From positions 1 to 31,421 of IMG/VR virus record IMGVR_UViG_3300017731_000019: DNA of 31,421 nucleotides. One strand, written 5' to 3'. Shown piece by piece: positions 1-5,957 of this stretch; the stretch's first letter is position 1, and every line of letters begins with the position of its first letter. The position numbers were made by a program, and so were the translations under genes. Under the pieces are notes generated by a model. That model worked only from the letters and a program-made list of their open reading frames with translations. It made no database searches and was not told the origin of the DNA. The DNA is from a virus.

Positions 1-1
1 A

Positions 2-214
2 GGTGTAGGAATTACCAAATCACCAGTTAAACACAACTCAGCTTCTGGTAGAAGTCATATACATAGTAAATATCACACTTCTTATGAAGGAGATGCTACT
101 TTTCCTAAAGATAAAAAGAAAGGTGGACCAGTTGTAAAAGGAGATCACGGACCAAGTAGATTTAAAAAACAAAAACAAGAAGCAGAAGCTAATAAAGAAA
201 ATAAAGAAAAATAA
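2..214 (+). CDS. Lys/Ser-rich small protein, 5' end missing
   Basis: This open frame enters from the left edge and stops at TAA 212-214, leaving 70 visible residues. The visible part is basic and hydrophilic, rich in Lys, Gly and Ser. It has a His/Ser/Tyr-containing stretch (SGRSHIHSKYHTSYEG) and a Lys/Glu-rich tail ending NKENKEK. No membrane segment, signal peptide or catalytic motif is visible. It precedes another small basic gene by 16 bases and probably belongs to the same late transcription unit. I do not recognise the family. The real start lies upstream of the window, so the full length is unknown. Confidence 0.6.
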   Translation, partial: GVGITKSPVKHNSASGRSHIHSKYHTSYEGDATFPKDKKKGGPVVKGDHGPSRFKKQKQEAEANKENKEK

Positions 215-230
215 CTAAAATAACTAAGCA

Positions 231-380
231 ATGAACTCACCATTAAAAAATCAAAATAAGGGATACGAATCCCCAAAACAAGAAAAAGCAAACTTGATGC
301 ATGATAATCCAATAGCAAAAGACGCTAGTGGAGGAAGAGATAAATCTTTTATGTCTAAGCATTCAAAATCAAGAATGTAA
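231..380 (+). CDS. Small hydrophilic phage protein (49 aa)
   Basis: ATG at 231 opens a 49-residue frame ending at TAA 378-380. It follows the upstream gene by 16 bases in the same direction. The product is basic and hydrophilic, with Lys, Asn and Ser prominent and the C-terminus SKHSKSRM. No membrane segment or enzyme motif is visible. The pattern (a SPLKNxxKGYESPKQEKxNLMHDNP-like core) looks like a short conserved virion-region protein rather than chance coding, but I cannot name it. Chance coding is possible at this length; tight packing and co-orientation favour a real gene. Confidence 0.5.
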   Translation: MNSPLKNQNKGYESPKQEKANLMHDNPIAKDASGGRDKSFMSKHSKSRM

Positions 381-410
381 CAGTACGAGAACTGTTTAAA
401 ACTCGAGTCA

Positions 411-445
411 AACAATAACAATAACAATAACAAAAACATAACAAA
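411..445 (+). promoter_or_regulatory. A-rich leader with (AACAAT)n repeat before structural gene
   Basis: Three and a half copies of the hexamer AACAAT (411-431) run into an A-rich tract that ends at the ATG at 446. No Shine-Dalgarno sequence is present. Unstructured A-rich leaders of this sort are typical of Bacteroidota translation starts, so the tract probably supports strong initiation of the downstream gene. That role is inferred. Confidence 0.45.
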
Positions 446-892
446 ATGGCAAAATTTGTAAAATTTAAAATTTCTAACGGTACTACTTTAGCTGCTGGTG
501 GAAACTACGCAAGAGACGTACTCGTTAATATTGACGATATTGAAAACGTAGCTGATGCTGTAAATGGTGGTGTTTATACTGCAATTGTAACACTAAAAGG
601 TATTGTAGGATTAGAAGCTGGTCATGCTAATGGCGCTACTGTTCCTGCTGGTACTATTGGTGGTAGAATACTTACTTTAACTGTATCTACTTCTGCTACT
701 GCTGCTGTAAATCCAACAGCTATTACAGTTAGTGGAAACATGCCTTCGCAAGCAATTATGAGAGCTATGACTGCAAACCCAGGTGGTGTTGCTGCAAGTG
801 CTCAACTAGGCTTAGATGGTGGTGGTGTAAGACCAGCTGATGACCAAATGTATTGGTCAAGTGCGGTATTCAGTTCTGATAACACTTTATAA
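446..892 (+). CDS. Probable virion structural protein (148 aa, beta-rich)
   Basis: This 148-residue protein is rich in Gly, Ala, Val and Thr and poor in charge after its basic N-terminus (MAKFVKFKIS). Short alternating hydrophobic/Thr stretches suggest an all-beta fold, as in head decoration or tail-associated proteins. A segment VPAGTIGGR near residue 66 resembles IPAGTVGVQ in the protein at 1831-2391, so the two may be related. The Asn/Ala-rich middle and acidic C-terminal part carry no enzyme motif. It sits in a run of late genes, and its A-rich repeat leader suggests high expression. No specific family is recognised; decoration or minor structural protein is the best guess. Confidence 0.65.
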   Translation: MAKFVKFKISNGTTLAAGGNYARDVLVNIDDIENVADAVNGGVYTAIVTLKGIVGLEAGHANGATVPAGTIGGRILTLTVSTSATAAVNPTAITVSGNMPSQAIMRAMTANPGGVAASAQLGLDGGGVRPADDQMYWSSAVFSSDNTL

Positions 893-900
893 ACTAAATT

Positions 901-1056
901 ATGAAATCTAGAGGCTTAGGTGACAACATAGAGAAGTTTACAAAAGCTTCAGGTATCAAAAAGTTAGTTGATAATGTATCAAAAGGTTTAAACATTCCCT
1001 GCGGCTGTTCAGGTCGTAGGGATGCTTTAAACAAAATGTTTCCTTCAAAAAAATAA
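901..1056 (+). CDS. Small CGC-motif phage protein (51 aa)
   Basis: ATG at 901 lies 8 bases after the previous stop; the frame ends at TAA 1054-1056. The 51-residue product has a helical, charged N-terminal half (LGDNIEKFTKASGIKKLV) followed by a Cys-Gly-Cys motif in PCGCSGRRDALNKMFP. I have seen this general pattern, a short protein with a CxC/CGC element followed by R-x-A-L-N-x-x-F-P, in phages of marine and Bacteroidota hosts, always without an assigned function. Two cysteines alone could be half of a metal site completed by dimerisation, but this is speculation. Its conservation-like pattern makes it a credible gene despite its size. Confidence 0.7.
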   Translation: MKSRGLGDNIEKFTKASGIKKLVDNVSKGLNIPCGCSGRRDALNKMFPSKK

Positions 1057-1058
1057 TT

Positions 1059-1367
1059 ATGGCTTTTAAACTAAACAATCCTCCGTATACTAAAAAAACT
1101 CCGGTATATCATGTACCTATGGAAGATGGTGTAATGGGTAAAGCTAATAATAATGGAACTATTATTATAAATAAAGATGTAGATCCTGAGCAAGCAGAAA
1201 AAGTAGTAGCTCATGAAGAGGTTCACATTGATCAAATGAAAAGAGGTGATTTAAATTATGATGATGAAAACGTGTACTGGAAAGGAAAGACATATCCAAG
1301 AAGCGAAATGAATGAAGGTGATTCTGCTTTACCTTGGGAAGATGAAGCATATAAAAAAGTAGTATGA
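1059..1367 (+). CDS. Mini HExxH metallopeptidase-like protein (102 aa)
   Basis: This 102-residue protein carries a zincin-type HExxH motif, H52-E-E-V-H56, inside a helix-like stretch (QAEKVVAHEEVHIDQM). Acidic residues near the C-terminus (E94/E96 in LPWEDEAYKK) could supply the third zinc ligand, as in gluzincin or IrrE/ImmA-like arrangements. No signal peptide or membrane segment is present. The gene overlaps the holin gene by 4 bases (ATGA), which suggests translational coupling and perhaps a lysis or virion-processing role. The substrate is unknown. At about 100 residues it is shorter than typical M15, M23 or SprT peptidases, so it may be a minimal zincin or a catalytically silent relative. 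Confidence 0.7.
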   Translation: MAFKLNNPPYTKKTPVYHVPMEDGVMGKANNNGTIIINKDVDPEQAEKVVAHEEVHIDQMKRGDLNYDDENVYWKGKTYPRSEMNEGDSALPWEDEAYKKVV

Positions 1368-1822
1368 GTAAAAAGAAATTCAAAGACACAACCGTTGGAC
1401 AATTATTGTTTGGAGCAGCTTCTGTAATAAATCCTACTTTAGGAAATATATTACAAGGCGTAACTTCACCAAAAGAGGCTATTGAAGCTATTACTAAAGC
1501 CGATGCTCCTGCAGAGGATAAGGTAAAACTACAACAAATAATATACGAACAACAAACAAAAGAAATAGAAGCTATCACATCTAGATGGAAAGCGGATTCT
1601 ATGTCTGATTCATGGCTAAGTAAAAATGTACGTCCACTAGTATTAGTGTGGTGTATAGTTATATTTTCAATGGCAGGAATTTTAGACAGTATAGAGACGC
1701 TACCATTTCATATAAATGAATTATGGAATGATACTTTCGAGAAAATAATGATGTCAGTCGTCTTAGCCTATTTCGGTGGACGAACGACGGAAAAAGCAAG
1801 TAATATATTTAAACAAAAATAA
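1364..1822 (+). CDS. Holin of the three-TM GTA-release type
   Basis: The 152-residue product matches the architecture of the holin family known as 'Holin of 3TMs, for gene-transfer release'. A hydrophobic segment lies near residues 9-33, then a charged helical region (residues about 38-80), then the family-typical stretch RWKADSMSDSWLSKNVRP leading into a membrane segment (about 90-107). A second hydrophobic helix ends in YFGGRTTEK (about 125-142). In this family the protein forms the inner-membrane lesion for phage or gene-transfer-agent release. It is coupled by ATGA to the mini-metallopeptidase gene. No endolysin is recognised nearby, so the wall-degrading partner is either that peptidase or encoded elsewhere. 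Confidence 0.8.
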   Translation: MSKKKFKDTTVGQLLFGAASVINPTLGNILQGVTSPKEAIEAITKADAPAEDKVKLQQIIYEQQTKEIEAITSRWKADSMSDSWLSKNVRPLVLVWCIVIFSMAGILDSIETLPFHINELWNDTFEKIMMSVVLAYFGGRTTEKASNIFKQK

Positions 1823-1830
1823 AAATTAAA

Positions 1831-2391
1831 ATGGGATATTTTAGCAAAGCAATAGCTATAACAAAAAGCGATACAATAAATACTCTTCCAGCATGGGAAT
1901 TTATGAATCAAACTGGAACTCTAGGTACTTACTTAGCAGGTTCTTTAATTTATGTTGGAGGTGCAGGAGATGTTAATGTTATCCCTGCAGGAACAGTAGG
2001 TGTACAAAACACAGTAATATCTTTAAGTATGATTAACGATCAAAGAGGTACTAACTATACAGCTGCTAATAACGTTGCCACAACATCAACTGGTAGTGGA
2101 TCAGGTTTAACAGTTAATACTACCGTTGCCTTTCAATTAGTAACTGCTGTTGCTGTAGGTAATAGTGCTGGTAGTGAATACAAAGTAGGTGATATAATAA
2201 CAATTACTGGTGGTGACGCTAATGCTAAAGCTACAATAACAGAAATAAAAAGTTTATTACCTGTTGTAGGAGATGGAGTTGAATTTTCTGGATTAGACGC
2301 GGGAGATATTGTACCTATATATGTTGATTACGTATTAAGTACAAATACTAGCGCTACATTGTTAGTAGCTGGTAGAGAATCATCTATGTAA
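1831..2391 (+). CDS. Probable virion structural protein (186 aa)
   Basis: This 186-residue Gly/Thr/Val-rich protein has no enzyme motif and looks all-beta. Two stretches stand out. One is a Ser/Gly/Thr-rich segment (TSTGSGSGLTVNTT) and the other is YKVGDIITITGG with following DANAKATIT, which resembles the 'GY.vGD.lti.GG' beta modules found in phage tail and decoration proteins. IPAGTVGVQ near residue 51 parallels VPAGTIGGR in the protein at 446-892. The start follows the holin gene by 8 bases with an A-rich leader. I infer a head-decoration or tail-surface role; the exact function is unknown. Confidence 0.6.
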   Translation: MGYFSKAIAITKSDTINTLPAWEFMNQTGTLGTYLAGSLIYVGGAGDVNVIPAGTVGVQNTVISLSMINDQRGTNYTAANNVATTSTGSGSGLTVNTTVAFQLVTAVAVGNSAGSEYKVGDIITITGGDANAKATITEIKSLLPVVGDGVEFSGLDAGDIVPIYVDYVLSTNTSATLLVAGRESSM

Positions 2392-2432
2392 ATAATTAAT
2401 ATACGGGTGACTATATAAATAAGAATAATAAC

Positions 2433-2453
2433 AAATTAAATTAAATTAAAATT
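2433..2453 (+). promoter_or_regulatory. AAATTAAATTAAATTAAA-type translation leader
   Basis: An ATTAA-repeat leader runs directly into the ATG at 2454, with no purine-rich Shine-Dalgarno element. Near-identical short leaders precede the ATGs at 19685 and 21919, and a related one precedes 9621. This recurrence suggests a preferred initiation context in this phage. Confidence 0.4.
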
Positions 2454-2705
2454 ATGAGTAAAGAAATTAAAAAAATTACTGACGAGCAATTAGAAAAAGT
2501 AAATAAACAGCAAAATGAACTTAGTGAATTACTAAGATCATTAGGTGTATTAGATGTTCAAAAACAAAATTTACATCAAAAAATTAGTGATCTTTCTAAA
2601 GTTATTGAAGAAACTAAAAAAGAATTAGAGGAAGAATATGGTTCTGTTAATATCGATTTAAAAGACGGATCATATACTGACATCGAAAAAGAAGATGCAA
2701 AGTAA
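2454..2705 (+). CDS. Coiled-coil small protein (83 aa)
   Basis: The 83-residue product is strongly charged and helical. Residues 5-62 show heptad-like spacing of Leu/Ile/Val with Lys, Glu and Gln (NELSELLRSLGVLDVQ, then SDLSKVIEETKKELEEEYG), which indicates a coiled coil. A short C-terminal element, SVNIDLKDGSYTDI, looks like a beta hairpin, giving a coiled-coil-plus-tail architecture seen in small phage assembly factors. Its last 11 bases overlap the next gene. It sits just upstream of the co-chaperonin-like and terminase genes, but no function is assigned. Confidence 0.7.
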   Translation: MSKEIKKITDEQLEKVNKQQNELSELLRSLGVLDVQKQNLHQKISDLSKVIEETKKELEEEYGSVNIDLKDGSYTDIEKEDAK

Positions 2706-2922
2706 TATTAGAAAAATCAGTATTGGATCTGATTATAAAAATGATGCCATGCATTACGCGATTGGACAACAGGTCTATGGTGGACATGATATAGCTTATA
2801 TCGTATATGATGAATCCGATAATTCTTATAATATTTATATAAAGAAAAACAATGAGGTGTTGCCTTGGAAGAAGTTTAATTCTAACATGGCAATATCTGT
2901 TGAGTATGATTTAGAATACTAA
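2695..2922 (+). CDS. Conserved-looking phage protein (75 aa)
   Basis: This 75-residue protein starts inside the previous gene (11-base overlap) and ends in a TAATG overlap with the next, so it is probably translated in a coupled chain. It opens with SNIRKISIGSDYKNDAMHY and continues with a small beta-rich body of alternating aromatic/hydrophobic and polar residues (AYIVYDESDNSYNIYIKK). The N-terminal signature is one I associate with small conserved phage proteins encoded next to terminase genes. No catalytic motif, cysteine pair or membrane segment is present. Function unknown. Confidence 0.7.
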   Translation: MQSNIRKISIGSDYKNDAMHYAIGQQVYGGHDIAYIVYDESDNSYNIYIKKNNEVLPWKKFNSNMAISVEYDLEY

Positions 2923-3527
2923 TGAAAAGTTTATATGATTTTATTATACAACCTTTAGGTGATAAATATAGTAACACGGTAAAGATTGGAAACAAAAATA
3001 TTGTTGTTAATACTAAAATTGAAAACTGGAAGTTTGTAAATAGATTAGCAATAGTAAAACAAACTCCTTTAGCTTTTAATACTAAAATAAAAGTAGGAGA
3101 TATTGTAGTAATTCATCAAAATGTTTTTAGAACCTTTTATGATATGAGAGGTGAAAAAAAGAAAAGTAGATCTTACTTTAAAGATGATTTGTATTTTTGT
3201 GCTATTGATCAGGTATATTTATATAAAAATAAAGAAGGTTGGCATAGTTTTGGCGATAGATGTTTTATAAAACCTATTAAAGATACTGATGATCTAACGT
3301 TAGATAAAGAGAAAAAGTTAATTGGCATATTAAAATATGGTAATAACTCATTAAACGCACTTAATATTAACCCAGAAGACTTGGTAGGTTATACGCCGAA
3401 TGGAGAATGGGAGTTTTTAGTAGAAGGAGAGCGTTTATATTGTATGAAATCAAATGATATTGTTATAAAGTATGAGCGTAAAGGAAACGAAAAAGAATAT
3501 AATCCAAGCTGGGCGAGTAGCAGTTAA
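2922..3527 (+). CDS. Probable tandem GroES-like co-chaperonin (201 aa)
   Basis: The 201-residue protein appears to hold two GroES-like beta-barrel repeats. In repeat 1, LYDFIIQPL (4-12) leads to KVGDIVVIHQ (57-66) and then DLYFCAIDQVYLY (89-101). In repeat 2, FIKPI (115-119) leads to LIGILKYG (133-140), DLVGYTP (153-159) and EGERLYCMKSNDIVIKY (168-184). GroES shows the same order: an N-terminal 'PL.D.vivk' strand, 'kvGDiVif', then '.eyliv.e.dIlaiv' at the end. Such a protein could act with host GroEL to fold the capsid protein, as T4 gp31 does. Its place directly upstream of the terminases fits an assembly role. The call rests on pattern recognition, and a non-chaperonin barrel is possible. 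The last 56 bases overlap the next gene. Confidence 0.5.
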   Translation: MKSLYDFIIQPLGDKYSNTVKIGNKNIVVNTKIENWKFVNRLAIVKQTPLAFNTKIKVGDIVVIHQNVFRTFYDMRGEKKKSRSYFKDDLYFCAIDQVYLYKNKEGWHSFGDRCFIKPIKDTDDLTLDKEKKLIGILKYGNNSLNALNINPEDLVGYTPNGEWEFLVEGERLYCMKSNDIVIKYERKGNEKEYNPSWASSS

Positions 3528-3747
3528 AGAATTAATTAAAGTTGCTAAAGAACCCATTATAGATTTTGGACCAGATATTTCCGCAGATAGATTAAAGAAT
3601 GCTGCAGCTACTAAAAAATTAGCAATATTTGATGCTTTTGAGATTTTGAATAGAATACAAGAAGAGCAAGATATGTTAGAAAATAAACCTAAAGAAGTGA
3701 AAAAAGAAACTACTTTTAAAGGTTTTGCAGAAGGGAGATCTAAGTAA
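3472..3747 (+). CDS. Probable small terminase subunit (91 aa)
   Basis: The 91-residue product is basic at the N-terminus and helical throughout. Its core, ISADRLKNAAATKKLAIFDA followed by FEILNRIQEEQDM, is the strongest clue. A short helical protein immediately upstream of the large terminase, joined to it by a TAATG overlap, is most simply the DNA-recognition subunit. No clear helix-turn-helix is visible, so the role comes mainly from position and pattern. The ATG at 3472 lies 56 bases inside the preceding gene in another frame. The next in-frame Met is near residue 68, so the early start is needed to keep the conserved-looking core. Confidence 0.55.
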   Translation: MSVKETKKNIIQAGRVAVKELIKVAKEPIIDFGPDISADRLKNAAATKKLAIFDAFEILNRIQEEQDMLENKPKEVKKETTFKGFAEGRSK

Positions 3748-5957
3748 TGTACGAGCAAACTTTATATAAAGTATTACCTAATTATATTAAACCTAAAACT
3801 CTTAAAAAACAAAATAAATTTAAGAAGTGGGAGTATGGATATAATGAAGATCACGATATGGTGATTATATCTAAAACAGGTGAAATAGGTGAGGTATATG
3901 AAATTCAAAATTTAAAAATAGCTTTACCTAAAAAAGAAAAGGTTCATAAATTTGAAAATGATAGATGGAGTAAAACTGAATATCCTAAAGCTTTAAGTAA
4001 AATTAAAACGGTTTTTGATTGGAAACAATATCCTCAAGACTTTAAAGAAAAGTGGTTTGAATATATTGATGAAGAATTTAAAAAACGTGAAGAAGGTTAT
4101 TGGTTTTATAACAATGGAAAAGCTACTTATATTACAGGTACTCATTACATGTATCTACAATGGTCTAAAATTGATGTTGGAGCACCAGATTATAGAGAAG
4201 CAAATAGATTATTCTTTTTATTTTGGGAAGCTTGTAAAGCTGATATAAGAGCATATGGAATGTGTTATCTTAAGAATAGACGTTCTGGATTTTCTTTTAT
4301 GGCTTCAGGAGAAGTTGTAAACTTAGCTACAATATCTAGTGATTCAAGATATGGAATACTATCTAAAACAGGTCCTGATGCTAAAAAAATGTTTACCGAC
4401 AAAGTAGTTCCAATATCAGTTAACTATCCTTTCTTTTTTAAACCGATTCAAGATGGTATGGATCGACCTAAAACAGAATTAGCATATAGAGTACCTGCTT
4501 CTAAATTTACTAGAAAAAGTATAGAATCAGGAAGTGAGGATTTAGAGCTACAAGGTCTTGATACAACGATTGACTGGAAAAATACAGGGGACAATAGTTA
4601 TGATGGTGAAAAACTAAAACTATTAGTACATGATGAATCTGGTAAATGGGAAAGACCAAACAATATTTTAAATAACTGGAGGGTTACAAAAACCACTCTA
4701 AGACTTGGTAGTAGGATTATTGGTAAATGTATGATGGGATCAACATCTAACGCATTAGATAAAGGAGGTAGAAATTTTAAAAAACTATATGATGATTCAG
4801 ATGTTACGAAAAGAAACAGCAATGGACAGACTCGCTCAGGACTATATTCTTTGTTCATTCCTATGGAATGGAATTACGAAGGATACATTGATTCTTACGG
4901 GATGCCTGTATTCGACACTCCACAAAGAAAAGTGCATGGACCTCATGGAGTACCAATTAAACTCGGAGTTGTTAAATATTGGGAGAATGAGGTAGAAGGA
5001 TTAAAAGAAGATCAAGATGGTTTAAATGAATTCTATAGACAATTCCCAAGAACCACTAAGCACGCTTTTAGAGATGAATCTAAATCATCTTTATTTAATC
5101 TTACAAAAATATATCAACAGATAGATTTTAATGAAGATTTAAAAAACACATTAGGGGTTTCAAAAGGTAGTTTTCAATGGGAAAATGGTCATAAAGATAC
5201 AAAAGTTATATTTGTTCCAAACAATCAAGGAAGATTTTTAGTAACGTGGGTTCCACCTACGCATCTTCAAAACAAAAGATATTTAAAAAATGGAGTTAAT
5301 TATCCTAGTAATGAGCATTGTGGTGCTTTTGGATGTGACCCATATGATATATCTGGAACTGTAGACAAAAGAGGATCTAATGGATCTTTACACGGTTTAA
5401 CAAAATTTAGCATGGAAGAAGTTCCACCTAATCATTTTTTCTTAGAATATATAGCGCGTCCACAAACTGCTGAAATATTTTTTGAAGATGTACTTATGGC
5501 TTGTGTATTTTACGGCATGCCAATATTAGCAGAAAACAATAAACCAAGATTACTTTATTATTTTAAACGTAGAGGTTATAGAGGTTTTGCTATGAACAGA
5601 CCAGATAAAAAAAGAAATAAATTATCTGTTACAGAAAGAGAAATAGGTGGTATACCTAATTCAAGTGAAGACATTAAACAAGCTCACGCATCTGCTATTG
5701 AAACCTACATAGAACATTTTGTAGGTTTAAAAGAAGTAGGTTATGGAGATATGTATTTTCAAAGAACATTAGAAGATTGGTCTAGATTTAATATAAATAA
5801 TAGAACAACTCATGATGCTTCAATTAGTTCAGGTTTAGCTTTAATGGCTTGTAACAAACACAGGTATTCACCTGTTAACAAGAGAGAATTAAAAGCTGTT
5901 GATCTAGGTATAAAAAAATACAACAATAAAGGAACTTTATCAAAAATTATAAATTAA
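3747..5957 (+). CDS. terL: Terminase large subunit (736 aa)
   Basis: This is the packaging ATPase and nuclease. The Walker-A-like loop is KNRRSGFS (176-183), which has Phe at the usual Lys position of GK[S/T], as in other R-x-x-G-F-S terminases. Walker B is LLVHDE (292-297), with E297 the likely catalytic glutamate. The RNase-H-like nuclease domain shows D531 in FGCDPYD, E596 in PILAEN and D690 in THDAS, a plausible metal-binding triad. Length 736 is on the long side for the family, with an N-terminal region of about 150 residues before the ATPase core. It is coupled by TAATG overlaps to the probable small subunit upstream and to the portal downstream. Confidence 0.9.
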   Translation: MYEQTLYKVLPNYIKPKTLKKQNKFKKWEYGYNEDHDMVIISKTGEIGEVYEIQNLKIALPKKEKVHKFENDRWSKTEYPKALSKIKTVFDWKQYPQDFKEKWFEYIDEEFKKREEGYWFYNNGKATYITGTHYMYLQWSKIDVGAPDYREANRLFFLFWEACKADIRAYGMCYLKNRRSGFSFMASGEVVNLATISSDSRYGILSKTGPDAKKMFTDKVVPISVNYPFFFKPIQDGMDRPKTELAYRVPASKFTRKSIESGSEDLELQGLDTTIDWKNTGDNSYDGEKLKLLVHDESGKWERPNNILNNWRVTKTTLRLGSRIIGKCMMGSTSNALDKGGRNFKKLYDDSDVTKRNSNGQTRSGLYSLFIPMEWNYEGYIDSYGMPVFDTPQRKVHGPHGVPIKLGVVKYWENEVEGLKEDQDGLNEFYRQFPRTTKHAFRDESKSSLFNLTKIYQQIDFNEDLKNTLGVSKGSFQWENGHKDTKVIFVPNNQGRFLVTWVPPTHLQNKRYLKNGVNYPSNEHCGAFGCDPYDISGTVDKRGSNGSLHGLTKFSMEEVPPNHFFLEYIARPQTAEIFFEDVLMACVFYGMPILAENNKPRLLYYFKRRGYRGFAMNRPDKKRNKLSVTEREIGGIPNSSEDIKQAHASAIETYIEHFVGLKEVGYGDMYFQRTLEDWSRFNINNRTTHDASISSGLALMACNKHRYSPVNKRELKAVDLGIKKYNNKGTLSKIIN

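Noticed and set aside
381-410. Imperfect inverted repeat (CGAG...CTCG) upstream of the gene at 446
   Set aside because: Only four pairs are strong, separated by 12 bases that do not pair further; too weak to call a structure.
1165-1578. Open frame on the - strand (137 codons)
   Set aside because: It is antisense to the mini-peptidase and holin genes, has a low-complexity Leu/Ser/His-rich product and no leader of its own, so it is a composition artefact.
3450-3758. Open frame on the - strand over the small terminase gene
   Set aside because: It is a mirror of a real gene with hydrophobic low-complexity coding and no independent signal.
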